Source: Jiella endophytica (GTDB lineage Bacteria; Pseudomonadota; Alphaproteobacteria; Rhizobiales; Rhizobiaceae). From it: 64,000 nt of DNA. Below, in pieces: positions 8,057-16,698 of the stretch (its first letter is position 1; every line of letters begins with the position of its first letter). The notes beneath the pieces are model-generated. The model ran no database searches and was not told the origin of the DNA. It saw only the letters and a list, made by a program, of their open reading frames with translations. The stretch is taken from the NCBI RefSeq assembly GCF_004519335.1, contig NZ_SOZD01000001.1, forward strand, positions 186,001 through 250,000. Direction: 5' to 3'. The translations under genes were made by a program, and so were the position numbers.

Positions 8057-9004
8057 TCACGTGCGCTGGCGCGGATCGACGAGGTCGCGCAGACCGTCGC
8101 CGAGAAGGTTGAAAGTGAAGACCGCGAGCATCAGCGTCGCGCCGGGAAACAGCGCCAGCCACCACTCGCCGGAGATGATGAAGTTCGATCCTTCGGCGAC
8201 CATGATCCCCCATTCCGGCGTCGGCGGGCGCACGCCGAGCCCGATGAAGGAGAGGCCCGCCGCGTTCAGCATCGCCCAGCCGAGATTCAGCGAGAGCTGC
8301 ACCATCAAGGGCGGCAGCACGTTGGGAAAGAGATGCACGGCGATGATCCGCAAGTCGCCGTTGCCGGACAGGCGGGCGGCCTGGACGAAGCCCGCCTCAC
8401 GCCGGATCGCGATCTCTGAGCGGACGATCCGGGCATAGAAGGGCAGGTTGATGATCGCCGTGGCGTAGACGATGTTTTCCACCGTGTTGCCGGCGGCTGC
8501 GACGATGCCCATCGCCAGCACGAACAGCGGAAAGGCCATGATCACGTCGATCAGGCGGCCGAACACCGCATCCACCCAGCCGCCGAAATAGCCCGACAGG
8601 GCCCCGATCAACGAGCCGAAGACGAAGGAGAGGGCGACCGCGCCGAAGGCGATGCCGAGGTCGAGGCGGGTGGCGGCGAGCACGCGGGAGAAGACGTCGC
8701 GGCCGAGATTGTCGGTGCCGAACCAGTGGTCGGCGGAAGGCGGCTGCAGCGCCGCCTGCGGATTGGAGGCCAGCGGATCGAAGGGCAGGATCGCCGGGCC
8801 GAGGATCGCGACGAGGACGAAGAGCGTGGCCATTGCCATGGCGAGCATCGTCGTCGTCGAGCCGCGGGCGACATAGACGAAAAGCCGAAGCCGTTCGCCG
8901 GCGGCGTCTTTCCACCGGCCCTGCGTCCCCTGCGGCGCGGCGGGGAGGGGGACGGCTTCGCCCGTCGTCGGGTCAACGCGCATCGGGTCAGCTCTCATGG
9001 GCAA
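8057..9004 (-). CDS. ABC transporter permease, DppC/OppC type
   Basis: A 315-residue inner-membrane permease. A cytoplasmic N-terminus of about 50 residues precedes a first membrane helix (TTMLAMAMATLFVLVAILGP). The family signature HWFGTDNLGRDVFSRVL follows (about 92-108). The ATPase-docking EAA-like loop is EAGFVQAARLSGNGDLRIIAVHLFPN. The gene overlaps the end of the DppB-type permease by 17 bases and is followed by the ATPase after 10 bases. It forms the transmembrane channel with that permease. Confidence 0.92.
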   Translation of the reverse strand: MPMRADPMRVDPTTGEAVPLPAAPQGTQGRWKDAAGERLRLFVYVARGSTTTMLAMAMATLFVLVAILGPAILPFDPLASNPQAALQPPSADHWFGTDNLGRDVFSRVLAATRLDLGIAFGAVALSFVFGSLIGALSGYFGGWVDAVFGRLIDVIMAFPLFVLAMGIVAAAGNTVENIVYATAIINLPFYARIVRSEIAIRREAGFVQAARLSGNGDLRIIAVHLFPNVLPPLMVQLSLNLGWAMLNAAGLSFIGLGVRPPTPEWGIMVAEGSNFIISGEWWLALFPGATLMLAVFTFNLLGDGLRDLVDPRQRT

Positions 9005-10007
9005 TCCGCGGGTCGAGCAGGGTGTAGAGGATGTCGATGAGAAGGTTCAGCGTGACGAACAGCAGCGCCATGGTCAGGACGAAGCCCTGGACGGCGGCAT
9101 AGTCCGACGAGATCAGCGCATCGACGGCATAGGAGCCGATGCCCGGCCAGGCGAAGACCTTTTCCACCAGGACGTTGGCGCCGAGGGCGAAGGAGAACAC
9201 CATGCCGAGGGTCGTCACCACCGGCAGGAGGGCGTTGCGCAGCGCATAGACAAACAGCACCTTGCGGCGCGACAGGCCGGCAGCGCGGGCGGTGCGGATA
9301 TATTCGCTGCCGAGGGCGGCGATCATCGCGGCGCGGGTCATGCGGGCGATCGGCGCCATGGTGAAGAGCGCCAGCGTGATCGCCGGCAGGGCGAGCTGGG
9401 CGAGTGCTGCCCGGAACGTCTCAAAGTCGCCGGCGAGCAGGGAATCGACGAGATAGAAGCCGGTCAACTGCGGCGGCGGCAGGTAGAGGATGTCGAGACG
9501 CCCCAGCGGCGAGGGTGCCCAGCCGAGCTTGAAGTAGAATATGAAGAGAAGCAGCAGGCCGGTGAAGAAGGTCGGCAGGCTGACCCCGGCAGTGACCAGG
9601 AAGCGCGTCGCCTGGTCGACGATCCCGTCGGGGCGGGTGGCCGCGAGGATGCCCGCCGGAATGGCGACGAGGAGCGAGATCAGCAGTGCCAGGAAGGTCA
9701 GCTCCAGCGAGGCGGGCAGACGCGTCAGAAGGTCGGACAGGACACTCTGGCCGGTCGAGATCGAGCGGCCGAGATCGCCGGTGGCAAGATCCTGCAGATA
9801 GGCGAGGAACTGCACCGGCAGCGAGCGGTCGAGGCCGAGGGAATGGCGGATCTCGGCGATCGACTCGGGCGTCGCCGTCGGCCCGGCGAAATAGGCCGCG
9901 GGATCGCCCGGCAAAGCGCGCGTCAGGAGAAAGCTGATGACGATGACACCGAAGATCGTCGGCAAAGAGAGCGCGATGCGTCCCGCGACGAGAGAAATAC
10001 GGCTCAT
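8988..10007 (-). CDS. ABC transporter permease, DppB/OppB type
   Basis: A 339-residue permease beginning with a membrane helix (LPTIFGVIVISFLLTRALPGDP), the usual start of DppB proteins. It continues with the family region LGLDRSLPVQFLAYLQDLATGDLGRS and the EAA-like loop EYIRTARAAGLSRRKVLFVYALRNALLP. The ATG at MSRISLV was chosen because an earlier start adds a proline/arginine-rich stretch foreign to the family. It lies between the solute-binding protein and the DppC-type gene in a five-gene leftward operon. Confidence 0.92.
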   Translation of the reverse strand: MSRISLVAGRIALSLPTIFGVIVISFLLTRALPGDPAAYFAGPTATPESIAEIRHSLGLDRSLPVQFLAYLQDLATGDLGRSISTGQSVLSDLLTRLPASLELTFLALLISLLVAIPAGILAATRPDGIVDQATRFLVTAGVSLPTFFTGLLLLFIFYFKLGWAPSPLGRLDILYLPPPQLTGFYLVDSLLAGDFETFRAALAQLALPAITLALFTMAPIARMTRAAMIAALGSEYIRTARAAGLSRRKVLFVYALRNALLPVVTTLGMVFSFALGANVLVEKVFAWPGIGSYAVDALISSDYAAVQGFVLTMALLFVTLNLLIDILYTLLDPRIAHES

Positions 10008-10088
10008 CCGTTGGGTCCGATCCGTTGGGTGACGGCGAGGTCGCGGGAGAGGTGGCGGGGCCGGCCCGCCACCTCCCAAGGCTTCGTC

Positions 10089-11705
10089 TCAGGCCTTGAA
10101 CTTCAGCGGGCGGGCGTCGATCTGGCGGTGGAACCAGAACTCGTAACCGTCGAGATTCTCGGCCATGGCGGAGTTCAGGGTCGGCTGCCAGAGGGGGATG
10201 CGCGACAGATCGTCGATGGCGATGGCGATCATCCGGCGGACGTTGGGCGCATAGTCCGGCGCGTCGACGGGCATCGGCAGCGTCGCGTCGACGAGCTTCT
10301 GCATTTCCGGATTGTCGTAGTTCGACGCGTTGAAGAGATTGCCCTTCAGATAGGCGAAATAGAAGTAGTAGTCCGGCGTATCGAGCCAGCCGCCGAAGTT
10401 CTCGAGCAACAGCGGCAGGCGTTTTTCGACGAGCGCGATGGTCCGCCAGTTGGCGCCGGGGATCTTTTCGAGCGTGACGTTGATGCCGATCTGGCGGAGC
10501 GAATCCTGGATCAGCGCGGCCGCCGGCTCGCCCCAGTCGGCAAAGTCGAGGCTGAAGGAGAGGGGCACGTCGAAGCCCTTGGCATAGTCCGTTTCGGCGA
10601 GCAGCGCGCGGGCCTTGTCGAGATCGGTCTTGTAGGGAAAGGGCTGAGGCCAGCTGATGTCCTGAGGAGTGGTGCTGTCGCCGCCCCACAGCGGCACGCC
10701 GAGGCCATAGGCCGCCTGATCGAAGAGCTGCTGATAGGGCAGGGCCCAGGCGAGAGCCTGGCGCACCCGCTTGTCCTTGAAGGGCTCGAAGGTGAGGTTC
10801 GGGCAAAGGGTGTGGATGCAGTTGGCGATCGGCGAGCCGACCACCTTCACCGAGGCGGAATTCTTCAGGTCCTTGGCATCCTTGTTGGGTATGTCGAAGG
10901 AGAGTGTCACGTCGCCGCGTTCGATGAGGGCGCGGCGGGTGGCAAGGCTCGGCACCTCGCGCACGATCACCCGCTCCATCGCCGGCACCGGGCCGCAGGT
11001 CCAGTTTTCGTTGCGGGCATAGACGATCTGCTGGCCGGGATCCCAGCGCTCCACCTTGAAGGCGCCGCCGCCCGCGGGAGTGCGGTGCAGATAGTCGCTG
11101 GCCCAGGGATCGGCGTCGGTGGCGTTTTCAAGGGCGAGCTTGGAATTGATGACGATGGCGACGGGAACGCCGAGATCCGGCAGCGAAAGCTTCGATGGCT
11201 CCTTCAGATCGACCCGGAAGGTCGCCTCGTCGACGGCGACGAACTGGGCGGGATCGACGAAGCCGCCCGCACCCATCTGCGACTTCGGAAAGCCGCCGAG
11301 CGCCAGCGCCCGCTCGAACGACCAGCGCACGTCCTCGGCGGTGACCTTCGTCCCGTCCCAGAAGGTCGCGTCGGGCCTGAGCCTGAAGGTGATCGACTTG
11401 CCGTCCTCGGCGCTCTCCCAGCTTTCGGCGAGCTCCGGCACGACCTTTGAATAGTCGAAGGTGTAGGAGCCGTCTTCCCGCTGATCGACCCCGAAGCTCA
11501 CCAGCCGGTCGTAGACGTTGACCGCCACCTGATAGCTCGGCCGGTTGGTGCCGGTGCGATGGATGTCGAGGCTGTTGATCGAACCGCCGGTGACGATGAC
11601 CGCCTGCTGCCGGCCCTGCGCATGGGCGATGTTGCGCAGGAAGGGAAGGTTGGCCGCGGCGAGGCCGCCGGCGGCCGCGGCCTTGAAGAATGTTCTACGG
11701 TCCAT
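10089..11705 (-). CDS. ABC transporter solute-binding protein, family 5 (peptide/nickel type)
   Basis: A 538-residue exported binding protein. The N-terminus MDRRTFFKAAAAGG has a twin-arginine-like RRTFF motif, and the region ends in AHA-QG near residue 29, so Tat export followed by periplasmic release is likely. The body carries the family-5 elements WDGTKVTAEDVRWSFERAL and KRVRQALAWALPYQQL. AGAAGGAC precedes the chosen ATG. It is the first gene of the operon and sets the ligand of the importer. A 12-bp palindrome lies 75 bases upstream. Confidence 0.92.
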   Translation of the reverse strand: MDRRTFFKAAAAGGLAAANLPFLRNIAHAQGRQQAVIVTGGSINSLDIHRTGTNRPSYQVAVNVYDRLVSFGVDQREDGSYTFDYSKVVPELAESWESAEDGKSITFRLRPDATFWDGTKVTAEDVRWSFERALALGGFPKSQMGAGGFVDPAQFVAVDEATFRVDLKEPSKLSLPDLGVPVAIVINSKLALENATDADPWASDYLHRTPAGGGAFKVERWDPGQQIVYARNENWTCGPVPAMERVIVREVPSLATRRALIERGDVTLSFDIPNKDAKDLKNSASVKVVGSPIANCIHTLCPNLTFEPFKDKRVRQALAWALPYQQLFDQAAYGLGVPLWGGDSTTPQDISWPQPFPYKTDLDKARALLAETDYAKGFDVPLSFSLDFADWGEPAAALIQDSLRQIGINVTLEKIPGANWRTIALVEKRLPLLLENFGGWLDTPDYYFYFAYLKGNLFNASNYDNPEMQKLVDATLPMPVDAPDYAPNVRRMIAIAIDDLSRIPLWQPTLNSAMAENLDGYEFWFHRQIDARPLKFKA

Positions 11706-12052
11706 GTGCTGTCCTTCTGACTGGAACGGGAGGAGGAGCCTTCGAGGGTGGTGGGCGGAGGGTTCGGCGCTGTCGTGAAATTGCATGCAATCACCGTGCC
11801 AAGCCGCGGCGACAGGATTTCAACGGGTTAGGTGAAGTCGCGGGTGGTTCTTTTGGCGAATTTTTGTGCGTTGCCGCGAGGATGCGCAGCAGGCGGAGCG
11901 ATGGAACGCCGCTGGCGGGGAGGTGCATCGGGCGGCATAGCCTTGATCCGCACTTCGCACCGCGGCGTCGCGGACCGCGCTCCGATGCCAGGGCATGAGG
12001 CGTGTCACCTGCGCCGCCCCGGACGGCCCGGTTCGACGGTCGTGCCCAACCG
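11706..12052. other. 347-bp non-coding region between two ABC operons
   Basis: No convincing gene on either strand. It holds the leader of the peptide-type ABC operon with the palindrome described separately, and the region downstream of the amino-acid-type ATPase gene, where no clear terminator hairpin with a T-run was found. Confidence 0.5.
11780..11791. promoter_or_regulatory. 12-bp palindrome ATTGCATGCAAT upstream of peptide-type ABC operon
   Basis: A perfect palindrome 75 bases before the ATG of the solute-binding protein. Its form resembles operators of GntR/FCD-type regulators, but no such regulator is in the window, so the binding protein is unknown. Confidence 0.35.
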
Positions 12053-12841
12053 CTATTGCGCCGAGTAGCGGAGCAGAAACTGCTTTGCCCGGTCGGTCTT
12101 CGGCCGGGTGAAGAACTCTTCCGGCGATCCGCTCTCGACGATGCGGCCGCGGTCGAGGAAGACCACCCGGCTGGCGACGTCCCTTGCGAAGGCCATTTCG
12201 TGGGTGACGACGACCATGGTCATGCCCTCGCGGGCGAGATCCTTCATCACCGCGAGCACCTCGCCGACGAGTTCGGGATCGAGCGCGCTGGTCGGCTCGT
12301 CGAACAGGAGAAGGTCGGGCTTCATCGCCAGCGCCCGGGCAATGCCGACCCGCTGCTTCTGGCCGCCGGAAAGACGCGCCGGATACTGGCCCGCCTTGTC
12401 GGCGATGCCGACCCGCTCGAGCAGCGCCTCGGCCTCGCGGCGGACCTCGGCCTTGTCCCGGCGCTGGACGTGGATCGGCGCTTCCATGACGTTCTGCAGC
12501 ACGGTCAGATGCGGCCACAGGGCGAAATGCTGAAACACCATGCCGATCCGCGTGCGGATCGCGGCAAGCTCGCCGTCGCTCATGACGATGTTGCCGGAGG
12601 CGCGCACGCCGATCCTCTGGCCTTTCAAGAGGACGGAGCCGGCATCCGGCTCCTCGAGCCAGTTCAGGCAGCGCAGGAAGGTCGACTTTCCCGAACCGGA
12701 CGGGCCGAGAAGGCAGACGGTCTCGCCCTTGCGGACGGTCAGTTCCATGTCGGTGAGGACCGTGTTGGCACCGAACGACTTCGAGATGCCATGCGCGGCG
12801 AGCACCACCGGCGCTTCGGCAGCATCCATGGGCGGGATCAT
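12053..12841 (-). CDS. polar amino acid ABC transporter ATP-binding protein (GlnQ-like)
   Basis: A 262-residue single nucleotide-binding domain. It has Walker [10 protein letters not shown], the Q-loop [17 protein letters not shown] typical of amino-acid importers, signature [16 protein letters not shown], Walker [15 protein letters not shown] and the H-loop [14 protein letters not shown]. It is the last gene of a four-gene operon with two HisM/HisQ-type permeases and a family-3 binding protein. It supplies energy for their uptake reaction at the inner membrane. Confidence 0.93.
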   Translation of the reverse strand: MIPPMDAAEAPVVLAAHGISKSFGANTVLTDMELTVRKGETVCLLGPSGSGKSTFLRCLNWLEEPDAGSVLLKGQRIGVRASGNIVMSDGELAAIRTRIGMVFQHFALWPHLTVLQNVMEAPIHVQRRDKAEVRREAEALLERVGIADKAGQYPARLSGGQKQRVGIARALAMKPDLLLFDEPTSALDPELVGEVLAVMKDLAREGMTMVVVTHEMAFARDVASRVVFLDRGRIVESGSPEEFFTRPKTDRAKQFLLRYSAQ

Positions 12842-12851
12842 TGCAGCTCCA

Positions 12852-13505
12852 TCATTGCCGGGTCCTCGCGGCGCGCCCGACGAAGGCGACGCCGGTCTCG
12901 ATCGCCATGCAGGTGATCCAGTAGAGGGCGATCGCCGCGACGAAGGAGGCGAAGGGCACGAAATAGGTGGTCTGGATGGCCATGGCCGCCTGGGTCAGCT
13001 CGGCGACCGCGATGATCGTCAGGAAGGCGCTGTCCTTGACGATCTGGATCGTCTGGTTGCCGATCATCGGCACGGCGGCGAAGAACACCGGCGGCAGAAT
13101 GATCCGCCGCACCAGCTTCAGGCCGTGAAAGCCGAAGGCGTGGCCCGCCTCGATCGATTCCTTCGAAAGGTTCGACCAGGCGGCGCGCAAGAGCTCGGCC
13201 ATATAGGCGATGTTGTAGACGATGAGCGCGATGAGGCCGGAGGTCCAGTTGCTCATCCTGATGCCGAAGCTCGGCAGGCCGTAATAGATCAGATAGGCAA
13301 GCAGCAGGAACGGCACGCAACGCATCGCGTCGACATAGAGGGTGGCAACGAGGCGCACGGGCTTCGCCCGCGCCATCAGTGCCATGGCGAGCAGCGTGCC
13401 GAGAAGGAGGGAGACGACGGCGGCGACGAAGGACAAGGTGAGGGTGTTGGCAAAGCCCGCCAGCAAGACGCCGCGATTGTCCCAGACGATGGCGAGACCG
13501 TTCAT
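12852..13505 (-). CDS. amino acid ABC transporter permease
   Basis: A 217-residue permease of the HisM/GlnP type. The first helix [23 protein letters not shown] is followed by [17 protein letters not shown] and the EAA loop [24 protein letters not shown]. Its start overlaps the stop of the preceding permease by ATGA. The ATPase gene follows after 10 bases. It pairs with the other permease to form the channel. Confidence 0.92.
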   Translation of the reverse strand: MNGLAIVWDNRGVLLAGFANTLTLSFVAAVVSLLLGTLLAMALMARAKPVRLVATLYVDAMRCVPFLLLAYLIYYGLPSFGIRMSNWTSGLIALIVYNIAYMAELLRAAWSNLSKESIEAGHAFGFHGLKLVRRIILPPVFFAAVPMIGNQTIQIVKDSAFLTIIAVAELTQAAMAIQTTYFVPFASFVAAIALYWITCMAIETGVAFVGRAARTRQ

Positions 13506-14152
13506 CGCGCCGCCTCCAGTTCGGCCGCGCGGCGGCGCTCGATGAAGCGCTGGCTCATGACGAAGACCGCGACGATCAGGCTGTAGAGGACCAGCGCGAC
13601 GACGAAGGGCGGCAGCGGGTCGTAGGTCCGCGCTCCGACGCGCGAGGCTGCACGGGTGATGTCGACGAGGCCGAGAACGGCGATCGCCGGGCTCGATTTC
13701 ACCTGCAGCGTCATCTCGTTGACGAGGGCCGGCAGGGCCGAGTGGAGGATCTGCGGAAAGACGATGCGGCGAAAGCGCAAGGCCCGGGGCATGCCGAAGG
13801 CGCGCGCCGATTCCAGCTGGTCGCTCGGAAAGCTCATCAGCGCGCCGCGCCAGATCTCGGTGTTGAAGGTCGCGGTCGAGAGGGTGAGGGTGACGATGGC
13901 GGCGGTGACCGCGCCCATCGATATCCCCACCACCGGGAGGGCGAAGAAGATCAGAAGCGCCAGCGTCACCGCGGGCGAGGCCCGGATGACGCTGACATAG
14001 ACGACGACGATGCGGTCGAGAACGGGAATGCGGGACCAGCGGATGAGCGCGAAGCCGAGGCCGAGCGGCAGGCCGATGACGATGCTCGCGAGCGAGATCG
14101 CCACCGTGAACACGGCGCCCTGAAATATGGCGTAGACATCGTACCAGGTCAT
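13502..14152 (-). CDS. amino acid ABC transporter permease
   Basis: A 216-residue permease of the HisQ type. The helix FTVAISLASIVIGLPLGLGFALI is followed by RASPAVTLALLIFFALPVVG and the EAA loop DQLESARAFGMPRALRFRRIVFPQ. It lies 39 bases after the solute-binding protein gene and is coupled by ATGA to the second permease. The two permeases differ enough in sequence to form a heterodimer. Confidence 0.92.
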   Translation of the reverse strand: MTWYDVYAIFQGAVFTVAISLASIVIGLPLGLGFALIRWSRIPVLDRIVVVYVSVIRASPAVTLALLIFFALPVVGISMGAVTAAIVTLTLSTATFNTEIWRGALMSFPSDQLESARAFGMPRALRFRRIVFPQILHSALPALVNEMTLQVKSSPAIAVLGLVDITRAASRVGARTYDPLPPFVVALVLYSLIVAVFVMSQRFIERRRAAELEAAR

Positions 14153-14191
14153 GCGGCGGTCCAGCGTCCGTTCAGTGTTGCGACAGTCGGA

Positions 14192-15046
14192 TCACTGGAT
14201 GGCTTCCGGCATGTCCTCGAAGCTCGCGCCGAACCACTTCTTCTGGAGTTCGTACATCGTGCCGTCCTTGCGGGCCGCAAGCAGGACCGAGCTGATGTAC
14301 TCGACCAGCGCGTCGTTGCCCTTGGCGGTCGCCCAGGCGATGTAGACCGGTTCCGACACCGCCTCGCCGAGCTTGAAGACTTCCGGCTTCTCGTTGACGA
14401 GCGCCTGGACGTTGATCAGCGTGTTGACGACGGCGTCGGTGCGGCCGATGGCGAGATCCTGATAGGCTTCCGGATAGCTCTGATATTCGACGATCTTGGC
14501 GATGCCGGAACCGCCATCGGCCTTCAGCTTCGCGTCGAAGGCCTGGAGATGCTTGAGCATGGCGCTGCCGGCCTGGACGCCGACGGTCTTGCCGTTGAGA
14601 TCGGATGCCGAGCCGATGGCGTCCTGATCCTTCTTCATCACGTAATAGCTGGTCGACTCGGCGACCGGGCTGGTGAAGGCGAGGGTCTGCTTGCGCTCGT
14701 CGTTCACCAGAACGGCGGTGACGGCCATGTCGTATTTGCCCGTCGTCACGCCCGGCAGGATGCCCGCCCAGGGAATGATGTCCTGCTCGATCTTGAACGG
14801 CGCCTTCTCGCGGACGAGGTCGAGAAGCGCGTTGTCGTAGCCGCTCGGCTTGCCGTCCTCGACGAATTCGAAGGGATGGAAATCGTCCTCGGTGGCGACG
14901 TGCATCGTGCCGCTCGACTTGATGGCGTCGAGATCGGCGGCATGCGCACCGCGAACGCCGGCGCCTGAAAGAGGCACCAGGAGGGCGGCGGCGAGCGCGA
15001 GACGCCGCAAGGCGAAAGGCGTGAGGAAATCACGATCGAGGCGCAT
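14192..15046 (-). CDS. amino acid ABC transporter solute-binding protein, family 3
   Basis: A 284-residue periplasmic protein with a Sec signal (RRLALAAALLVPLSGAGVRGAHA, cleavage near residue 36). The mature part opens LDAIKSSGTMHVATEDDFHPFEF and continues with GYDNALLDLVREKA, the usual family-3 layout. AGGAG lies just before the chosen ATG; the frame is open for 52 codons further upstream without a signal peptide. It sets the specificity of the adjacent importer. The divergent DUF1989 gene suggests the ligand may be a nitrogen-rich compound, not an ordinary amino acid. That is inference. Confidence 0.92.
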   Translation of the reverse strand: MRLDRDFLTPFALRRLALAAALLVPLSGAGVRGAHAADLDAIKSSGTMHVATEDDFHPFEFVEDGKPSGYDNALLDLVREKAPFKIEQDIIPWAGILPGVTTGKYDMAVTAVLVNDERKQTLAFTSPVAESTSYYVMKKDQDAIGSASDLNGKTVGVQAGSAMLKHLQAFDAKLKADGGSGIAKIVEYQSYPEAYQDLAIGRTDAVVNTLINVQALVNEKPEVFKLGEAVSEPVYIAWATAKGNDALVEYISSVLLAARKDGTMYELQKKWFGASFEDMPEAIQ

Positions 15047-15557
15047 GAAAGGCTCCTGTTCATCAGGCGGAAAGGCACAGCCGCGGCTGCCGGGGTTGAC
15101 GACCGACGCCGATCCGCGATGCCGCGCTTGCTGCCAGCCGGGCTGGCATCGGCGGTGCCACGGAGGGTCGATCGTAAGTATGCTGAGCAAGTGGCGTGCC
15201 ACGCTGGGCCGATCAGGGTGGAGCGCGCGGATTTGCTGGAGTTCTTCCAGGCGGGACGGCTAGCGGGCTTGGCTTCTGAGCGCCGGGAGACGTGTCACGA
15301 CGCCTATTATCTGGGCAACAGCAGGGAGGGCTGCTCAGCTTTCAGGCGGTGCTCGATGCTGTGCTGACCACGAATGCATGCATCACGCGGTCGTCTCGTC
15401 GGCATCGATCGGCATGCTCAAATGGGCGACGCGAGGCATTTCCGTCAGTGTACTGCATAATGATCGTGGGCAGGTGCGATTGGCTCGCCGCTTGCTTCCG
15501 ACAGGCCCGGTGGCTGCCTTCGCGGCTGCCCGTCCGACCACATTCTGGAGTCTCGCC
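15047..15557. other. 511-bp divergent regulatory region
   Basis: No convincing gene was found. It must hold the promoters of the leftward amino-acid-type ABC operon and of the rightward DUF1989 gene. A 17-bp inverted repeat (described separately) and a TGCATGCA octamer near 15374 are the only symmetric elements noted. The second half is less GC-rich than its surroundings. Confidence 0.45.
15132..15148. promoter_or_regulatory. 17-bp inverted repeat upstream of amino-acid-type ABC operon
   Basis: TGCCAGCC-G-GGCTGGCA is a perfect inverted repeat around one central base, 86 bases before the ATG of the solute-binding protein. The tight spacing argues for a protein-binding site and against an RNA terminator. 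The regulator is unknown. Confidence 0.4.
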
Positions 15558-16190
15558 ATGACATCGCCCGCCCGCCCGGAACCCGCCGCAGCTTTACGTG
15601 AAATCATTCCGGCCGGCGGCCGCTGGTCCGGCCGGCTGGAAAGCGGCGACCGGCTGCGCATCACCGATCTCGAAGGCCAGCAGGCGGTGGACTTCCTCTG
15701 CTATGGCGCCGACATGCCGCTCGACCGGATGAACCTTCCCAATACCATCAAGCTGAACAGGTCGCTCTATGTGACCAAGGGCTCACGGATCTATTCCGAT
15801 CACGCCCGCCTGCTGTTCACCGTCGAGGAGGACAGCTGCGGCTATCACGACACGCTCGCCGGCTGCTGCAGCAACGAGAGCAACAGGCTGCGCTACGACG
15901 TTACGAGTACGGCGAGCTGCCGGAGCAATTTCATTGCCGAACTGGCGAAATGGGGGCTCGGGCCGTCGGAGATCGTCTCCAACATCAATTTTTTCATGCG
16001 TGTTCCCTTCAAGGAGGACGGCGAGGTGGTCATCGCCCACGGCATCTCCAAGCCCGGCGACCAGGTGGTGCTGAAGGCCGAGCAGCCGGTGATCGCGGTC
16101 CTGTCCAACTGCCCGCAGGAGCACAATCCGGCCGCGGGCGGCAAGCCGACCCCGATCGCGGTGGAGGTCATCCGCGCCGCTGCGGCCTGA
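15558..16190 (+). CDS. DUF1989 protein (urea carboxylase-associated/carboxyguanidine deiminase family)
   Basis: A 210-residue DUF1989 protein. Conserved elements are LEGQQAVDFLCYGAD (about 37-51), GSRIYSDHARLLFTV, the cysteine-rich HDTLAGCCSNESN (about 97-109) and NFFMRVPFKEDGEV. The family is annotated as urea-carboxylase-associated; paired members in Pseudomonas form the deiminase that acts on carboxyguanidine. Here there is a single copy with no urea or guanidine carboxylase in view. It faces away from an ABC importer operon, which suggests it processes the imported nitrogen compound. The ATG at MTSPARP is preceded by GGAG; upstream in-frame codons look non-coding. Confidence 0.85.
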   Translation: MTSPARPEPAAALREIIPAGGRWSGRLESGDRLRITDLEGQQAVDFLCYGADMPLDRMNLPNTIKLNRSLYVTKGSRIYSDHARLLFTVEEDSCGYHDTLAGCCSNESNRLRYDVTSTASCRSNFIAELAKWGLGPSEIVSNINFFMRVPFKEDGEVVIAHGISKPGDQVVLKAEQPVIAVLSNCPQEHNPAAGGKPTPIAVEVIRAAAA

Positions 16191-16239
16191 GGCCGCCTGG
16201 GAATGTTTCGGGAAAGACGCGAGGGCTTTTCCTGCGCGT

Positions 16240-16261
16240 TCGGGCGCGTTCCAGCGCCCGA
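16240..16261. terminator. hairpin between convergent DUF1989 and HpxZ-like genes
   Basis: An 8-bp stem (TCGGGCGC/GCGCCCGA) with a 6-nt loop lies in the 75-bp gap between two convergent genes. No T-run follows on either strand, so it is at best a weak bidirectional terminator. Confidence 0.35.
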
Positions 16262-16265
16262 CGCC

Positions 16266-16649
16266 TCAATCGTCCGTCAGCGAGACGTGGGCGGCGACGA
16301 TCCGCCAGCCCTGCGGCATGCGCACCCATGTCTGCATCTGCCGGCCGATCCGGCTCGTCGCCTCGCGGCGAAACAGCGTCGAGGCGGTGGCGAAATCCTC
16401 GCCGAAGGTGGTGACGAGCGTCTGCGAGAGGTCCCGCTCGAGACCTTTCGACGGGCGTGCGGCCCGGAAGGCGGCGATCGCCTCATAGCCATAGAGATTC
16501 TCGCCGGCGCCGTAGCGCACCGTGAGTTCGCTCTGCCAGAACAGCTCGTCGAGCACGGCGACGTCGTTCGAGGTGAGCGCCGCCTCGTATCGGGCGAAGG
16601 CCGCTTCGACTTCGGCGAGGATATCGGGACGGTTCACTTCCAGCGTCAT
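16266..16649 (-). CDS. hpxZ: HpxZ/AtzH-like protein (oxalurate/carboxybiuret catabolism family)
   Basis: A 127-residue SnoaL-like cone-fold protein. The N-terminus [46 protein letters not shown] and the C-terminal [19 protein letters not shown] are the conserved blocks of the family that contains HpxZ (oxalurate utilisation) and AtzH (partner of 1-carboxybiuret hydrolase). AtzH-type proteins act with an amidase subunit, but no AtzE/GatA-type amidase is in this window. ATG is preferred over a GTG three codons upstream because GGAG sits eight bases before it. It is the last gene of the leftward molybdenum-hydroxylase operon. Confidence 0.78.
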   Translation of the reverse strand: MTLEVNRPDILAEVEAAFARYEAALTSNDVAVLDELFWQSELTVRYGAGENLYGYEAIAAFRAARPSKGLERDLSQTLVTTFGEDFATASTLFRREATSRIGRQMQTWVRMPQGWRIVAAHVSLTDD

Positions 16650-16698
16650 CGGCTGCACTCCGTGTCTTGAGCGGCGCCTGGCGCCGTCGTCTGTCGCC

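Noticed and set aside
8997-11450. A very long open frame (about 817 codons) on the plus strand across the peptide-type ABC genes
   Set aside because: It is antisense to well-supported transporter genes and its composition is what high-GC third-position bias produces on the opposite strand.
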